A DNA stretch of 7,170 bases from Deltaproteobacteria bacterium. GTDB taxonomy: Bacteria; Desulfobacterota; DSM-4660; Desulfatiglandales; B25-G16. Position numbers and translations under genes: made by a program. The notes under the pieces are model-generated. The model worked only from the letters and a program-made list of their open reading frames with translations. It did not search any database and was not told the origin of the DNA. Within the stretch, counting starts at the first letter, position 1. Each line of letters opens with the position of its first letter. The stretch is taken from assembly GCA_003646875.1 (NCBI GenBank), contig QMLT01000082.1, positions 1-7,170 on the forward strand, read 5' to 3'. This document shows, piece after piece, positions 1 through 6,367 of this stretch.

Positions 1-427
1 CCTGCTTAGGTGTTTCGACGTAATCGATCCCATCAATACCCGGCCAGGTCTGAAGGCCTATGACTGGCTTTCCGATCTTCAGGGCAAAGCCTATCTCTGA
101 TAAAGTTCCATAACCGCCTGCAATAGCTACAACCACATCAGAGGCCCTGACTACCAGTAAGTTTCTTCCTTCACCAAGACCTGTTGCAATAGGGAGTGTG
201 ATAAAAGGATTGGCTGAATCCTTCTCTTTTCCTGGCAGTATTCCCACGGTTATACCACCTGATTGATAACACCCTTTTGCTGCTCCTTCCATAACACCGC
301 CAAGACCTCCGCAAAAAAGAACCCAGCCATTTTTTCCAATAAGATGACCCAATTCACTTGCCTGATTATAAATATACGGAGAACATTCCCCGGCACCAAT
401 AACACCAATGTGAGTTTTTTTATCCAT
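1..427 (-). CDS. SLOG/LOG-like Rossmann protein (TIGR00725-type), partial
   Basis: I read this by hand from the minus strand: an ATG at 427-425 opens a frame that continues past position 1, giving 142 codons. The family is usually about 155-170 aa, so only the C-terminal tip is missing. The protein begins MDKKTHIGVIGAGECSP, a Rossmann first strand and glycine loop. It continues with CGGLGGVMEGAAKG (residues 39-52) and AGGYGTLSEIGFAL (103-116), the GG-x-GT-x-x-E signature of the SLOG/LOG superfamily (often labelled 'lysine decarboxylase-like' or 'DprA/Smf-related'). R88 and E111 match the Arg and Glu used by LOG nucleoside-5'-monophosphate phosphoribohydrolases, but LOG's RK pair is RN here and the PGG proline is Ala (A103). 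It is therefore more like the TIGR00725 branch, whose relatives include molybdenum-cofactor carrier proteins. Family assignment is strong; the substrate is unknown. No Shine-Dalgarno is visible. It is transcribed divergently from the M23 gene. Confidence 0.85.
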   Translation of the reverse strand, partial: MDKKTHIGVIGAGECSPYIYNQASELGHLIGKNGWVLFCGGLGGVMEGAAKGCYQSGGITVGILPGKEKDSANPFITLPIATGLGEGRNLLVVRASDVVVAIAGGYGTLSEIGFALKIGKPVIGLQTWPGIDGIDYVETPKQ

Positions 428-442
428 CAGAATTTATAAAAA

Positions 443-471
443 AGTATTGACAAAAGCGATCTCTTAGCCAA
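443..471 (-). promoter_or_regulatory. Possible sigma70-type promoter for the leftward SLOG gene
   Basis: On the minus strand, TTGGCT (complement of 466-471) and AATACT (complement of 443-448) are separated by 17 bp. Each matches 4 of 6 consensus bases. The predicted transcript would start roughly 10 nt before the ATG at 427, giving a very short leader, which agrees with the absence of a Shine-Dalgarno. The match is only moderate and the region is AT-rich, so a chance hit is possible. Confidence 0.25.
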
Positions 472-478
472 ATATATG
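447..478 (+). promoter_or_regulatory. Possible promoter for the M23 peptidase gene (perfect -35)
   Basis: A perfect TTGACA lies at 447-452. The -10 is less clear: AATATA (471-476) gives an 18-bp spacer with 3/6 matches, and TATATG (473-478) gives 4/6 matches at a 20-bp spacer. The site is 49-80 nt upstream of the ATG at 527, in the only non-coding stretch before that gene. It overlaps the candidate leftward promoter at 443-471, so the two could compete. Confidence 0.4.
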
Positions 479-526
479 CCAATCTGAAAGACAGGTCCAT
501 TAATAAATTAGGGTTAAATAGAGGAA

Positions 527-1912
527 ATGAAAAAGTCAAGAAATAAAAAATCACGATTGATCATTACACTCTTACCGACTGTTATTATTTTTATCATTTT
601 TATCTGGTTCTTGATGACTATCTTTGAGGGCAAAAAACCACTTGCTAAGTTAACTCCTTTACCAGAGTATATAAGTAAAAGTACTACCTTCAATGTAGTG
701 ATTTCTGACGTAAAGATGGGACTAAGAGATGTAAAAGTGAGCATAAAACAGGATGGCCCTGCGGTTCCCCTCCTTAAAAAAAATTTTCCCTATACAGGAC
801 TATTCAACAAAAAGGGAGTCCATATATTTGATGGGGAATTTACATTAAATCCAAAACAATTAAACCTGGTGCAGGGACAGGCAAACCTTATCATCGAAAT
901 CCACGATTTTTCTAAGAGGAGAGGTGGCGATGGAAACCTCACCATACTTGAACATAAAATGACAGTAGACACAATTCCTCCATCAATGACTGCCCTAAGT
1001 AGAAGTCATAACATTAATAGAGGGGGTTCTGGCCTCATCATTTATAGAGTCTCAGCTGATACACGTGAGAGTGGTGTTTTAATAAATGATATACTTTTTC
1101 AGGGTGTACCATTTAATAACGATCCTCATACTGGAATGTATCTCTGTTATTTTGCGTTTCCCTGCAATGTAAAAAAAGATACTGCGTTGTATCTCTGGGC
1201 AAAGGATGTGGCTGATAATGAAATAAAAAAGTCTTTTCACTATCATATCAGACAAAAACGCTTTCGCAAGGATAATATAAGACTATCAGACCGACTCTTA
1301 GATGCCATTATTACGTCTTTTCCCCCGACCATATTTAAACCAGATGACAGTAATATTGAAAAATATTTGTTCATTAATAGAATGTTAAGAAAAGAGAACA
1401 CTGATTTTTTACAGGAGCTTTGCCAATCGCCAAGCAATGAAAAATTGTGGGACGGGCCCTGGCTAAGAATGAAAAAGGCAGCCACAATGGCTACATTTGG
1501 CGATGAAAGAACCTACTATTACAAAAATAATGTGGTAGACAGGCAGCTACATTTGGGTATTGATCTGGCATCATTTGCCAGATCTCCTGTTCAGGCTGCC
1601 AATACTGGTAGAGTTATTTTTGCGAAAGATCTTGGAATATACGGCCTCACAATAGTTATTGATCACGGTCAGGGCCTTGCTACTATGTATGGTCATTTAA
1701 GCAGCATTGATGTAGCTGTTGATCAAGTTATCAACAAGGGAGACATCATTGGCATTACTGGTACAACAGGCCTTGCAATAGGTGATCATCTTCATTTTGG
1801 CTTTTTGGTTCACGGTGTTCCTGTCAATCCAGTAGAGTGGTGGGATGCCCACTGGATAAAGGACAACATACTCAAAAAGCTAAGCATGGTTGAAAAACTT
1901 GTTGAGAAATAA
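527..1912 (+). CDS. Membrane-anchored M23 (LytM) metallopeptidase with Ig-like domains
   Basis: Predicted zinc endopeptidase that cuts peptidoglycan cross-bridges in the periplasm. A basic N-terminus (residues 1-10) precedes one hydrophobic segment at about 11-32 with no obvious cleavage site, so it is probably an uncleaved anchor. Residues about 46-148 and 152-241 look like two beta-sandwich (Ig-like) domains: the first ends in VDTIPP and the second holds LYLWAKDVADNE, both typical of bacterial Ig-like modules. A helical linker (about 250-315) leads to the LytM domain (about 320-440). The zinc ligands are H342 and D346 (HxxxD) and H423 (HLH); the catalytic histidines are H390 (YGH) and H421. 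All are present, so it should be active rather than a degenerate LytM regulator. Start choice: an in-frame TAA at 515-517 excludes longer forms, and the next Met (residue 30) would delete the anchor. GAGG at 521-524 is unusually close to the ATG. The physiological target and partners are unknown. Confidence 0.9.
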   Translation: MKKSRNKKSRLIITLLPTVIIFIIFIWFLMTIFEGKKPLAKLTPLPEYISKSTTFNVVISDVKMGLRDVKVSIKQDGPAVPLLKKNFPYTGLFNKKGVHIFDGEFTLNPKQLNLVQGQANLIIEIHDFSKRRGGDGNLTILEHKMTVDTIPPSMTALSRSHNINRGGSGLIIYRVSADTRESGVLINDILFQGVPFNNDPHTGMYLCYFAFPCNVKKDTALYLWAKDVADNEIKKSFHYHIRQKRFRKDNIRLSDRLLDAIITSFPPTIFKPDDSNIEKYLFINRMLRKENTDFLQELCQSPSNEKLWDGPWLRMKKAATMATFGDERTYYYKNNVVDRQLHLGIDLASFARSPVQAANTGRVIFAKDLGIYGLTIVIDHGQGLATMYGHLSSIDVAVDQVINKGDIIGITGTTGLAIGDHLHFGFLVHGVPVNPVEWWDAHWIKDNILKKLSMVEKLVEK

Positions 1913-1932
1913 TGCTTTGGCAAAGGGGTATT

Positions 1933-1947
1933 CAGATTTTTAATCTG
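1933..1947. repeat. Short hairpin after the M23 gene
   Basis: A perfect 6-bp inverted repeat, CAGATT and AATCTG, encloses a TTT loop 21 bp after the M23 stop codon. No T-run follows on either strand, so it is not a convincing intrinsic terminator. It may only be a weak RNA fold between the peptidase and the 83-aa gene. Confidence 0.4.
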
Positions 1948-1948
1948 G

Positions 1949-1976
1949 CTGACCGCTGATTACTGACCTCTGAAAG
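1949..1976. repeat. Heptamer tandem repeat, four CTGANNN units
   Basis: Four consecutive 7-bp units start at 1949, 1956, 1963 and 1970. Each begins with CTGA followed by a variable triplet (CCG, TTA, CCT, AAG). The array lies in the 84-bp gap between the M23 gene and the 83-aa gene. Short heptanucleotide tandem repeats of this kind are known in bacterial intergenic DNA (for example the STRRs of cyanobacteria). No function is evident. Confidence 0.6.
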
Positions 1977-1996
1977 CGTATTGATCTTGATTATAT

Positions 1997-2248
1997 ATGA
2001 AAATTGATTCACGTTTAAAGGTTATCCATGTTAGTTGCTATTCAGGATATAAGGCGAATGAAAGGCCCCTTGATTTTACAGTTCGAGGGCGAAAATTAAT
2101 GGTAGAAGAAATTATCGACCAATGGTATGGAGTAAACGACGACTATTTCAAAATATTAGCAAACGATAACAAGGTCTACCTGATTAAATATAATCGCAAT
2201 GAGGATCTCTGGACCTTAGAAAAAATAGTAGGGTTAAAAAGCAGTTGA
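1997..2248 (+). CDS. Uncharacterised 83-aa protein
   Basis: I do not recognise a named family with confidence. The protein is soluble, with no signal peptide or membrane segment and no metal motif. It alternates strand-like segments (LKVIHVSCY, LDFTVRGRKLMV, YFKILAND, KVYLIKYN, LWTLEKIVG) with one short helical stretch around EEIIDQWYG (residues 37-45), suggesting a small beta-rich fold. The layout of an N-terminal 'Y-x-G' segment, 'F-x-x-x-G-R-x-x-x-V-E-E-I-I-D-x-W' and a C-terminal 'W-x-L' resembles small conserved hypothetical proteins of Desulfobacterota as I remember them, but I cannot confirm this here. An in-frame TGA at 1988-1990 fixes ATG 1997 as the earliest start. There is no clear Shine-Dalgarno. 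It follows the M23 gene on the same strand after 84 bp, and its last 15 bp overlap the end of uvrB on the other strand. Confidence 0.7.
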   Translation: MKIDSRLKVIHVSCYSGYKANERPLDFTVRGRKLMVEEIIDQWYGVNDDYFKILANDNKVYLIKYNRNEDLWTLEKIVGLKSS

Positions 2249-4249
2249 ATTTTTATAGCTCAGTTCTTTTTTTTCTAACATAAACAATCTATCCCGCAAG
2301 CGGGCCGCCTCCTCAAAATCTAACCTTCTTGCTGCATCCAACATTTCCTTTTTTGTTAATTTAATCTCCTTGGGTAAATTACCAGGAGAAATATATTCCT
2401 CCTCTAGCTCCGAAACATTAGGAATGCTTACATAATCAGCTTCATACACAGACCCCAGAATATCAGAGATGTCTTTCTTAATGGATTCCGGGGTAATTCC
2501 GTTAACTTCATTGTATCTCTTCTGCAATCGACGCCTTCTGTTTGTCTCATCAATTGCCATTTTCATGGAAGGGGTTATTTCATCAGCATAAAATATAACA
2601 GTACCATCCACATTTCGGGCAGCTCTCCCGCAGGTTTGAACAAGAGACCTCTCGGATCGCAGGAAACCTTCTTTATCTGCATCTAAAATGGCCACAAGCG
2701 ACACCTCCGGTAAATCTAAACCTTCACGTAAAAGATTAATCCCTATAAGGACATCAAATGTTCCGATCCTCAGATCCTTTATAATTTCCGTCCTTTCAAT
2801 GGTGGTTATATCAGAATGGAGGTATCTGGCTTTGATACCTAAGTCAGTATAATACTCGGTGAGATCCTCTGCCATGCGTTTAGTAAGAGTGGTAACCAAA
2901 ACGCGCTGACTTTTGTGTATAACCTGCCTGATAGCGACTAAAAGATCGTCCACCTGACTGCATGCTGGTCTGACCAAAATCTGTGGGTCTATAAGGCCAG
3001 TAGGCCTAATAATCTGTTCAATTACCTGGGAGACCTTATCTAATTCATAGGGGCCCGGAGTGGCAGAAACATAGATTATTTGATTAATGCGAGACTCAAA
3101 TTCCTCAAACTTCAAGGGTCTATTATCAAGGGCAGAGGGAAGACGAAAACCAAATTCAACCAATGTCTCTTTTCTTGATCTATCACCTCTATACATGCCC
3201 ATGAGTTGGGGAACGGTAATGTGGCTTTCATCTAAAATAATAAGAGAGTTATCCGGAAAATAGTCAATCAATGTTGGAGGTGGCTCACCAGGCTTCCTGC
3301 CGCTTAGATACCTGGAATAATTTTCTATCCCATGGCAATAACCCATCTCCTCCATCATTTCCAGATCATAGAGGGTTCTTTCCTCGATTCTTTGGGCCTC
3401 TATCCATTTTTTCTCCTTTTTAAAGTACTCAATCCTTTTGGCTAATTCTTCTTTGATATTCTGGATAGCCTCTCTCCTTTTAGGTAATGTGGTCACATAG
3501 TGACTGGCAGGATAGATAGCCACGCGGCGTAATCCCTGCATAACATGACCGGTCAAGGGATCAATTTCCTGAATACCTTCAATGCGGTCCCCGAAAAATG
3601 TTAGCCGAATACAGGAATAATCCTCATATGCAGGATAGATATCCACCACATCACCTCTGACCCTAAAAGATGAACGATGGAAATCAATATCACTTCTTTC
3701 ATAGTGAATTTCCACCAATTTTTTCAGGACATCTTCTCTGCTTATAGCATCACCTTTTTCTACATACAAAAGCATGCCATGATAGGCCTCAGGAGAACCA
3801 AGCCCGTAGATACAGGATACACTGGCAACAATAAGGACATCATCCCTGGCCAGAAGGGATCTGGTTGCCGAATGCCTCATCTTATCAATCTGCTCATTGA
3901 TGGATGCATCTTTTTGTATATAGGTATCGGTTTGGGGAATATACGCTTCAGGCTGGTAATAATCATAATAACTTACAAAATATTCAATTGCATTATGTGG
4001 AAAAAGATTTTTAAATTCCCTATAAAGCTGTGCAGCTAAGGTCTTGTTGGGAGCAATAACAAGGGTGGGTTTCTGTATTCTCGCCACAACATTAGCTATG
4101 GAAAATGTCTTTCCAGAGCCAGTCACACCAAGCAATACCTGATGTCTGACTCCTTTTTCTATCCCTTTACAAAGGGCATCAATAGCATGCTGCTGATCGC
4201 CTTTCGGTTCGAACGGAGAAATGAGCTGAAAAGGTGAAGATTTTTGCAC
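2234..4249 (-). CDS. uvrB: UvrABC excinuclease subunit B
   Basis: UvrB is the damage-verification helicase of nucleotide excision repair. UvrA loads it onto lesions and it recruits UvrC for the dual incision. The 671-aa length is normal for the family. Seen in order: the typical N-terminus FQLISPFEPKGDQQHAI; Walker A GVTGSGKT (41-48, K47); the damage-clamping beta-hairpin YYDYYQPEAYIPQTDTY (94-110); the Walker B/DEAD-type box with D340-E341-S342-H343; SATPGPYEL (395-403); the helicase motif around GINLLREGLDLPEV (503-516); motif VI QTCGRAARN (538-546); and a C-terminal UVR domain (about 633-661) that contacts UvrC or UvrA. The start codon is GTG (4249-4247), consistent with the family N-terminus. 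It is the last gene of ispF-cysS-uvrB, 5 bp after the cysS stop, so it is probably co-transcribed and translationally coupled. I see no SOS box in front of it. Its 3' end overlaps the convergent 83-aa gene. Confidence 0.98.
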   Translation of the reverse strand: MQKSSPFQLISPFEPKGDQQHAIDALCKGIEKGVRHQVLLGVTGSGKTFSIANVVARIQKPTLVIAPNKTLAAQLYREFKNLFPHNAIEYFVSYYDYYQPEAYIPQTDTYIQKDASINEQIDKMRHSATRSLLARDDVLIVASVSCIYGLGSPEAYHGMLLYVEKGDAISREDVLKKLVEIHYERSDIDFHRSSFRVRGDVVDIYPAYEDYSCIRLTFFGDRIEGIQEIDPLTGHVMQGLRRVAIYPASHYVTTLPKRREAIQNIKEELAKRIEYFKKEKKWIEAQRIEERTLYDLEMMEEMGYCHGIENYSRYLSGRKPGEPPPTLIDYFPDNSLIILDESHITVPQLMGMYRGDRSRKETLVEFGFRLPSALDNRPLKFEEFESRINQIIYVSATPGPYELDKVSQVIEQIIRPTGLIDPQILVRPACSQVDDLLVAIRQVIHKSQRVLVTTLTKRMAEDLTEYYTDLGIKARYLHSDITTIERTEIIKDLRIGTFDVLIGINLLREGLDLPEVSLVAILDADKEGFLRSERSLVQTCGRAARNVDGTVIFYADEITPSMKMAIDETNRRRRLQKRYNEVNGITPESIKKDISDILGSVYEADYVSIPNVSELEEEYISPGNLPKEIKLTKKEMLDAARRLDFEEAARLRDRLFMLEKKELSYKNSTAF

Positions 4250-4264
4250 TACCCCTATATCCTC
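4250..4264 (-). promoter_or_regulatory. Ribosome-binding region for the GTG-started uvrB
   Basis: On the minus strand GAGG (complement of 4261-4264) lies 11 nt before the GTG, and AGGGG (complement of 4252-4256) lies 2 nt before it. Both overlap or flank the cysS stop codon at 4257-4255. A GTG start with an imperfectly spaced Shine-Dalgarno just behind an upstream stop fits re-initiation by ribosomes finishing cysS. Confidence 0.5.
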
Positions 4265-5700
4265 AATCGCCAGCCAGTTCCTTTTGGTCCATCTTCAAGG
4301 ATAACCCCCTTTCTGGATAGCTCCTCTCTGATAGCGTCAGCACTGGCCCAATCTTTTGCTTTTCGAGCTTTTTGCCTCTCCTTAATCATTTTTTCAATCT
4401 CTTCCGCTGCAACTTCAGGGGAAGTTTTTATTATCTTTTTAAAAAAGTGAGATGGTTCCCCTTCAAGCAGGCCTAATGCCTTACTACAGTCAAGAAGGTC
4501 CTTCCTCTCTTTCACTAATTGGGATGTAATGTCTGTTTTTTGTGCTGGTGAATCTATAAGCCTATTTATATCCCGTACTTTGTCAAAAACCAATCCCAAT
4601 CCTGCTGCAGTGTTAAGGTCATCGTCCATAACATGTATAAAACGATTCTTAAAATCATTGTCACCTACGTGATATAAAAACGTATTGTTTGTATCATTTT
4701 TATACGGCCCGATTATCTCCTCTACCCTCTGAAGAGTCCGATATATCCTAACAAGACCTGATCTGGTTTCCAACATTGCGGAACGAGAAAAATCCAATGG
4801 ACTCCTGTAATGTTTTGAAAGCAAAAATAACCGTAATTCTTGAGGATGATATGAAGTAAGGGCATCTCGTATCGTAATAAAATTTCCCAGGGATTTAGAC
4901 ATCTTTTCCCCTTCCACTGTCAAAAAACCGTTATGCACCCAGTAATTCGCAAAATTGACCCCATTGGCTGCCATTGCCTGGGCCCTCTCGTTTTCATGGT
5001 GTGGGAATAAAAGATCCCTTCCACCACCATGAATATCAAAATTAGGTCCTAAATATTTGCAGCTCATAGCAGAGCACTCAATATGCCACCCTGGTCTTCC
5101 ATCACCCCAGGGACTCTTCCACTTGGGCTCACCTGGTTTTGCCCCTTTCCACAGCACAAAATCCATAGGATATTTCTTTTTCTCATCAACAGCGACCCGC
5201 GCACCAGCAGCCATATCCTCTATTTGCCGGCCTGAAAGCTGGCCATAACTGTCAAATTTTTCAACAGAAAAGTAGACAGTATCATCCACTACATAGGCAA
5301 ACCCTTTTTCAATCAGGCTCCTAACCATATCAATCATATCATCAATATGCTCTGTGGCTTTTGGCTCTATATCTGCATCAAGCACACCTAAGGAAAGCAT
5401 ATCCTCATAAAAGGCGTTTATATACCGTTTTGCAAGGGTAGCTGTATCCTCACCCGTCTTGTTTGCCCGCTCAATGATTTTATCATCAATATCGGTAAAA
5501 TTTCGGACATAGGTAACCTTGAATCCCCTGGCCCTAAGGTATCTCACCAAGACATCAAATACAATTGCGGAACGAGCATGCCCTATATGGCATAGATCAT
5601 AGACAGTAACGCCACAGACATAGATGCCAACCTCACCATTTTTTATTGGTCTAAATACCTCTTTTTTCCGGCTTGCTGAATTATACAACTGGAAAGACAT
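4255..5700 (-). CDS. cysS: Cysteinyl-tRNA synthetase
   Basis: Cytosolic class I aminoacyl-tRNA synthetase (EC 6.1.1.16) that charges tRNA-Cys. The 481-aa length is standard. Diagnostic residues: HIGH at 38-41 in VYDLCHIGHAR; KMSKS at 266-270 in GEKMSKSLGNF; and the zinc set that recognises the cysteine thiol, C29, C209 (WHIECS), H234 and E238 (FPHHENE). The CP1/connective region and stem-contact fold lie between, and the C-terminal part (about 350-481) is the helical anticodon-binding region ending in GPKGTGWRLRI, a typical family C-terminus. Start: the ATG at 5700-5698 has AGGA (complement of 5708-5711) at 7-nt spacing, and MSFQLYNS matches known N-termini. It lies 18 bp after ispF and 5 bp before uvrB, so it is the middle gene of a tight operon. 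The full motif set argues for CysS rather than the shorter MshC ligase. Confidence 0.98.
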   Translation of the reverse strand: MSFQLYNSASRKKEVFRPIKNGEVGIYVCGVTVYDLCHIGHARSAIVFDVLVRYLRARGFKVTYVRNFTDIDDKIIERANKTGEDTATLAKRYINAFYEDMLSLGVLDADIEPKATEHIDDMIDMVRSLIEKGFAYVVDDTVYFSVEKFDSYGQLSGRQIEDMAAGARVAVDEKKKYPMDFVLWKGAKPGEPKWKSPWGDGRPGWHIECSAMSCKYLGPNFDIHGGGRDLLFPHHENERAQAMAANGVNFANYWVHNGFLTVEGEKMSKSLGNFITIRDALTSYHPQELRLFLLSKHYRSPLDFSRSAMLETRSGLVRIYRTLQRVEEIIGPYKNDTNNTFLYHVGDNDFKNRFIHVMDDDLNTAAGLGLVFDKVRDINRLIDSPAQKTDITSQLVKERKDLLDCSKALGLLEGEPSHFFKKIIKTSPEVAAEEIEKMIKERQKARKAKDWASADAIREELSRKGVILEDGPKGTGWRLRI

Positions 5701-5718
5701 ATAGTGTTCCTATCTTTA

Positions 5719-6210
5719 TTATATGTGTTTTAGGAGAGTGACGACTGCATATGCAGCTAATCCTTCTTCTCTGCCGCAAAAACCAAGGCCTTCGGTAGTA
5801 GTAGCTTTTACGTTTACCACATGAGCGTCAACACCTAAAACACTCGATAAATTCCTCTTCATATCATTTAAATACTGACTTAATTTGGGCTCTTGGGCAA
5901 CAATAGTGGTATCAAGGTTATTTACGATGAACTTTTCATCCCGAGCAAAGGCTACAACTTTTTTTAAAAGAAAAAGACTGTCGGCTCCTTTATAAGCAGG
6001 ATCAGAATCCGGAAAATACTGACCAATATCACCTTTCCCAAGGGCCCCAAGGATGGAATCAATAACCGCATGAGTCAAAACATCGGCATCAGAATACCCT
6101 TGTAGCCCTTTTATGTATGGAATTGTAACACCACCTAAAATCAAAGGTCTTCCTTCAGCCAGCTCATGAACATCGTATCCAAATCCTATCCTGAGCATCT
6201 CTTCTTTCAT
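5719..6210 (-). CDS. ispF: 2-C-methyl-D-erythritol 2,4-cyclodiphosphate synthase
   Basis: IspF (EC 4.6.1.12) converts CDP-methylerythritol 2-phosphate into the cyclic diphosphate with release of CMP, in the MEP route to isoprenoid precursors. It works as a trimer in the cytosol. Metal ligands D13 and H15 (GYDVHE) and H47 (DADVLTHA) are present, as are GDIGQYFPDSDPAYKGADS (60-78) and the CMP-binding KATTTEGLGFCGREEGLAAYAV segment (135-156). Length is 163 aa from ATG 6210, or 159 from the second ATG at 6198. Most family members begin close to the RIGxGxDVH strand, so M5 may be the true start. Neither ATG has a good Shine-Dalgarno; the second is preceded directly by the purine-rich GAAGAG. It is the first gene of ispF-cysS-uvrB. 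No ispD is adjacent, although ispD and ispF are often neighbours or fused. Confidence 0.97.
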   Translation of the reverse strand: MKEEMLRIGFGYDVHELAEGRPLILGGVTIPYIKGLQGYSDADVLTHAVIDSILGALGKGDIGQYFPDSDPAYKGADSLFLLKKVVAFARDEKFIVNNLDTTIVAQEPKLSQYLNDMKRNLSSVLGVDAHVVNVKATTTEGLGFCGREEGLAAYAVVTLLKHI

Positions 6211-6248
6211 TTAAATAAAACAAATCTTTATTATTGTAACCATTTAGC

Positions 6249-6278
6249 CACAGATCTACGCTGATTATCGCTGATATT
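6249..6278. repeat. Degenerate 10-bp-period repeat, three units
   Basis: Three adjacent 10-bp units start at 6249 (CACAGATCTA), 6259 (CGCTGATTAT) and 6269 (CGCTGATATT). They share the core CnCnGAT, and the last two agree at 8 of 10 positions. This resembles the 'ccacagatt-acgcagatt' filler repeats found between genes in many environmental bacteria. It lies in the presumed ispF 5' region. No function is apparent. Confidence 0.5.
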
Positions 6279-6294
6279 TTTGTAATAAGTTGGG

Positions 6295-6316
6295 GCAGCA
6301 TTTTAAAAAATGCTGC
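6295..6316. repeat. 22-bp perfect palindrome
   Basis: GCAGCATTTT and AAAATGCTGC form a perfect 10-bp stem around two A residues. Because a 2-nt loop is too tight, the RNA would fold with a 6-nt or larger loop. No T-run follows the stem on either strand, so a standard intrinsic terminator is not supported. It could be a protein-binding palindrome or part of a repeat cluster with the hairpin 14 bp to the right. Confidence 0.6.
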
Positions 6317-6329
6317 ATATCATTTAAAG

Positions 6330-6367
6330 GAGCATGGGTATGTCTTTTTTGTCTCATACCCATGCTC
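6330..6367. repeat. Strong hairpin: 13-bp perfect stem, 12-nt T-rich loop
   Basis: GAGCATGGGTATG (6330-6342) pairs perfectly with CATACCCATGCTC (6355-6367); the loop is 6343-6354 and contains six T. This is the most stable-looking secondary structure in the window. On the minus strand it lies 167 bp beyond the gmhA stop and before ispF, so it could shape gmhA mRNA 3' ends. The minus strand continues CTTTAAAT, not a true U-tract, so terminator function is doubtful. Confidence 0.7.

Noticed and set aside
538..546. UvrB motif VI reading QTCGRAARN instead of QTIGRAARN (residue numbers, codons within the minus-strand gene)
   Set aside because: The Ile-to-Cys change leaves the Gln and Arg residues intact and I believe it occurs in other UvrB proteins, so it is probably normal variation.
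514..744. 76-aa minus-strand frame over the M23 start
   Set aside because: Overlaps the coding start of a recognised M23 peptidase and its translation shows no family features.
2267..2274. Run of eight T after the 83-aa gene, considered as an intrinsic terminator
   Set aside because: No stem lies directly before it; the run is the complement of lysine codons near the UvrB C-terminus (LEKKELS).
3677..4039. 120-aa plus-strand frame opposite uvrB
   Set aside because: It lies fully antisense to strongly conserved UvrB motifs and has no domain or ribosome-binding support; it is a shadow frame.
6330..6367. Hairpin considered as a bidirectional intrinsic terminator
   Set aside because: Stem is strong, but neither strand has a proper T-tract after it; reported as a hairpin only.
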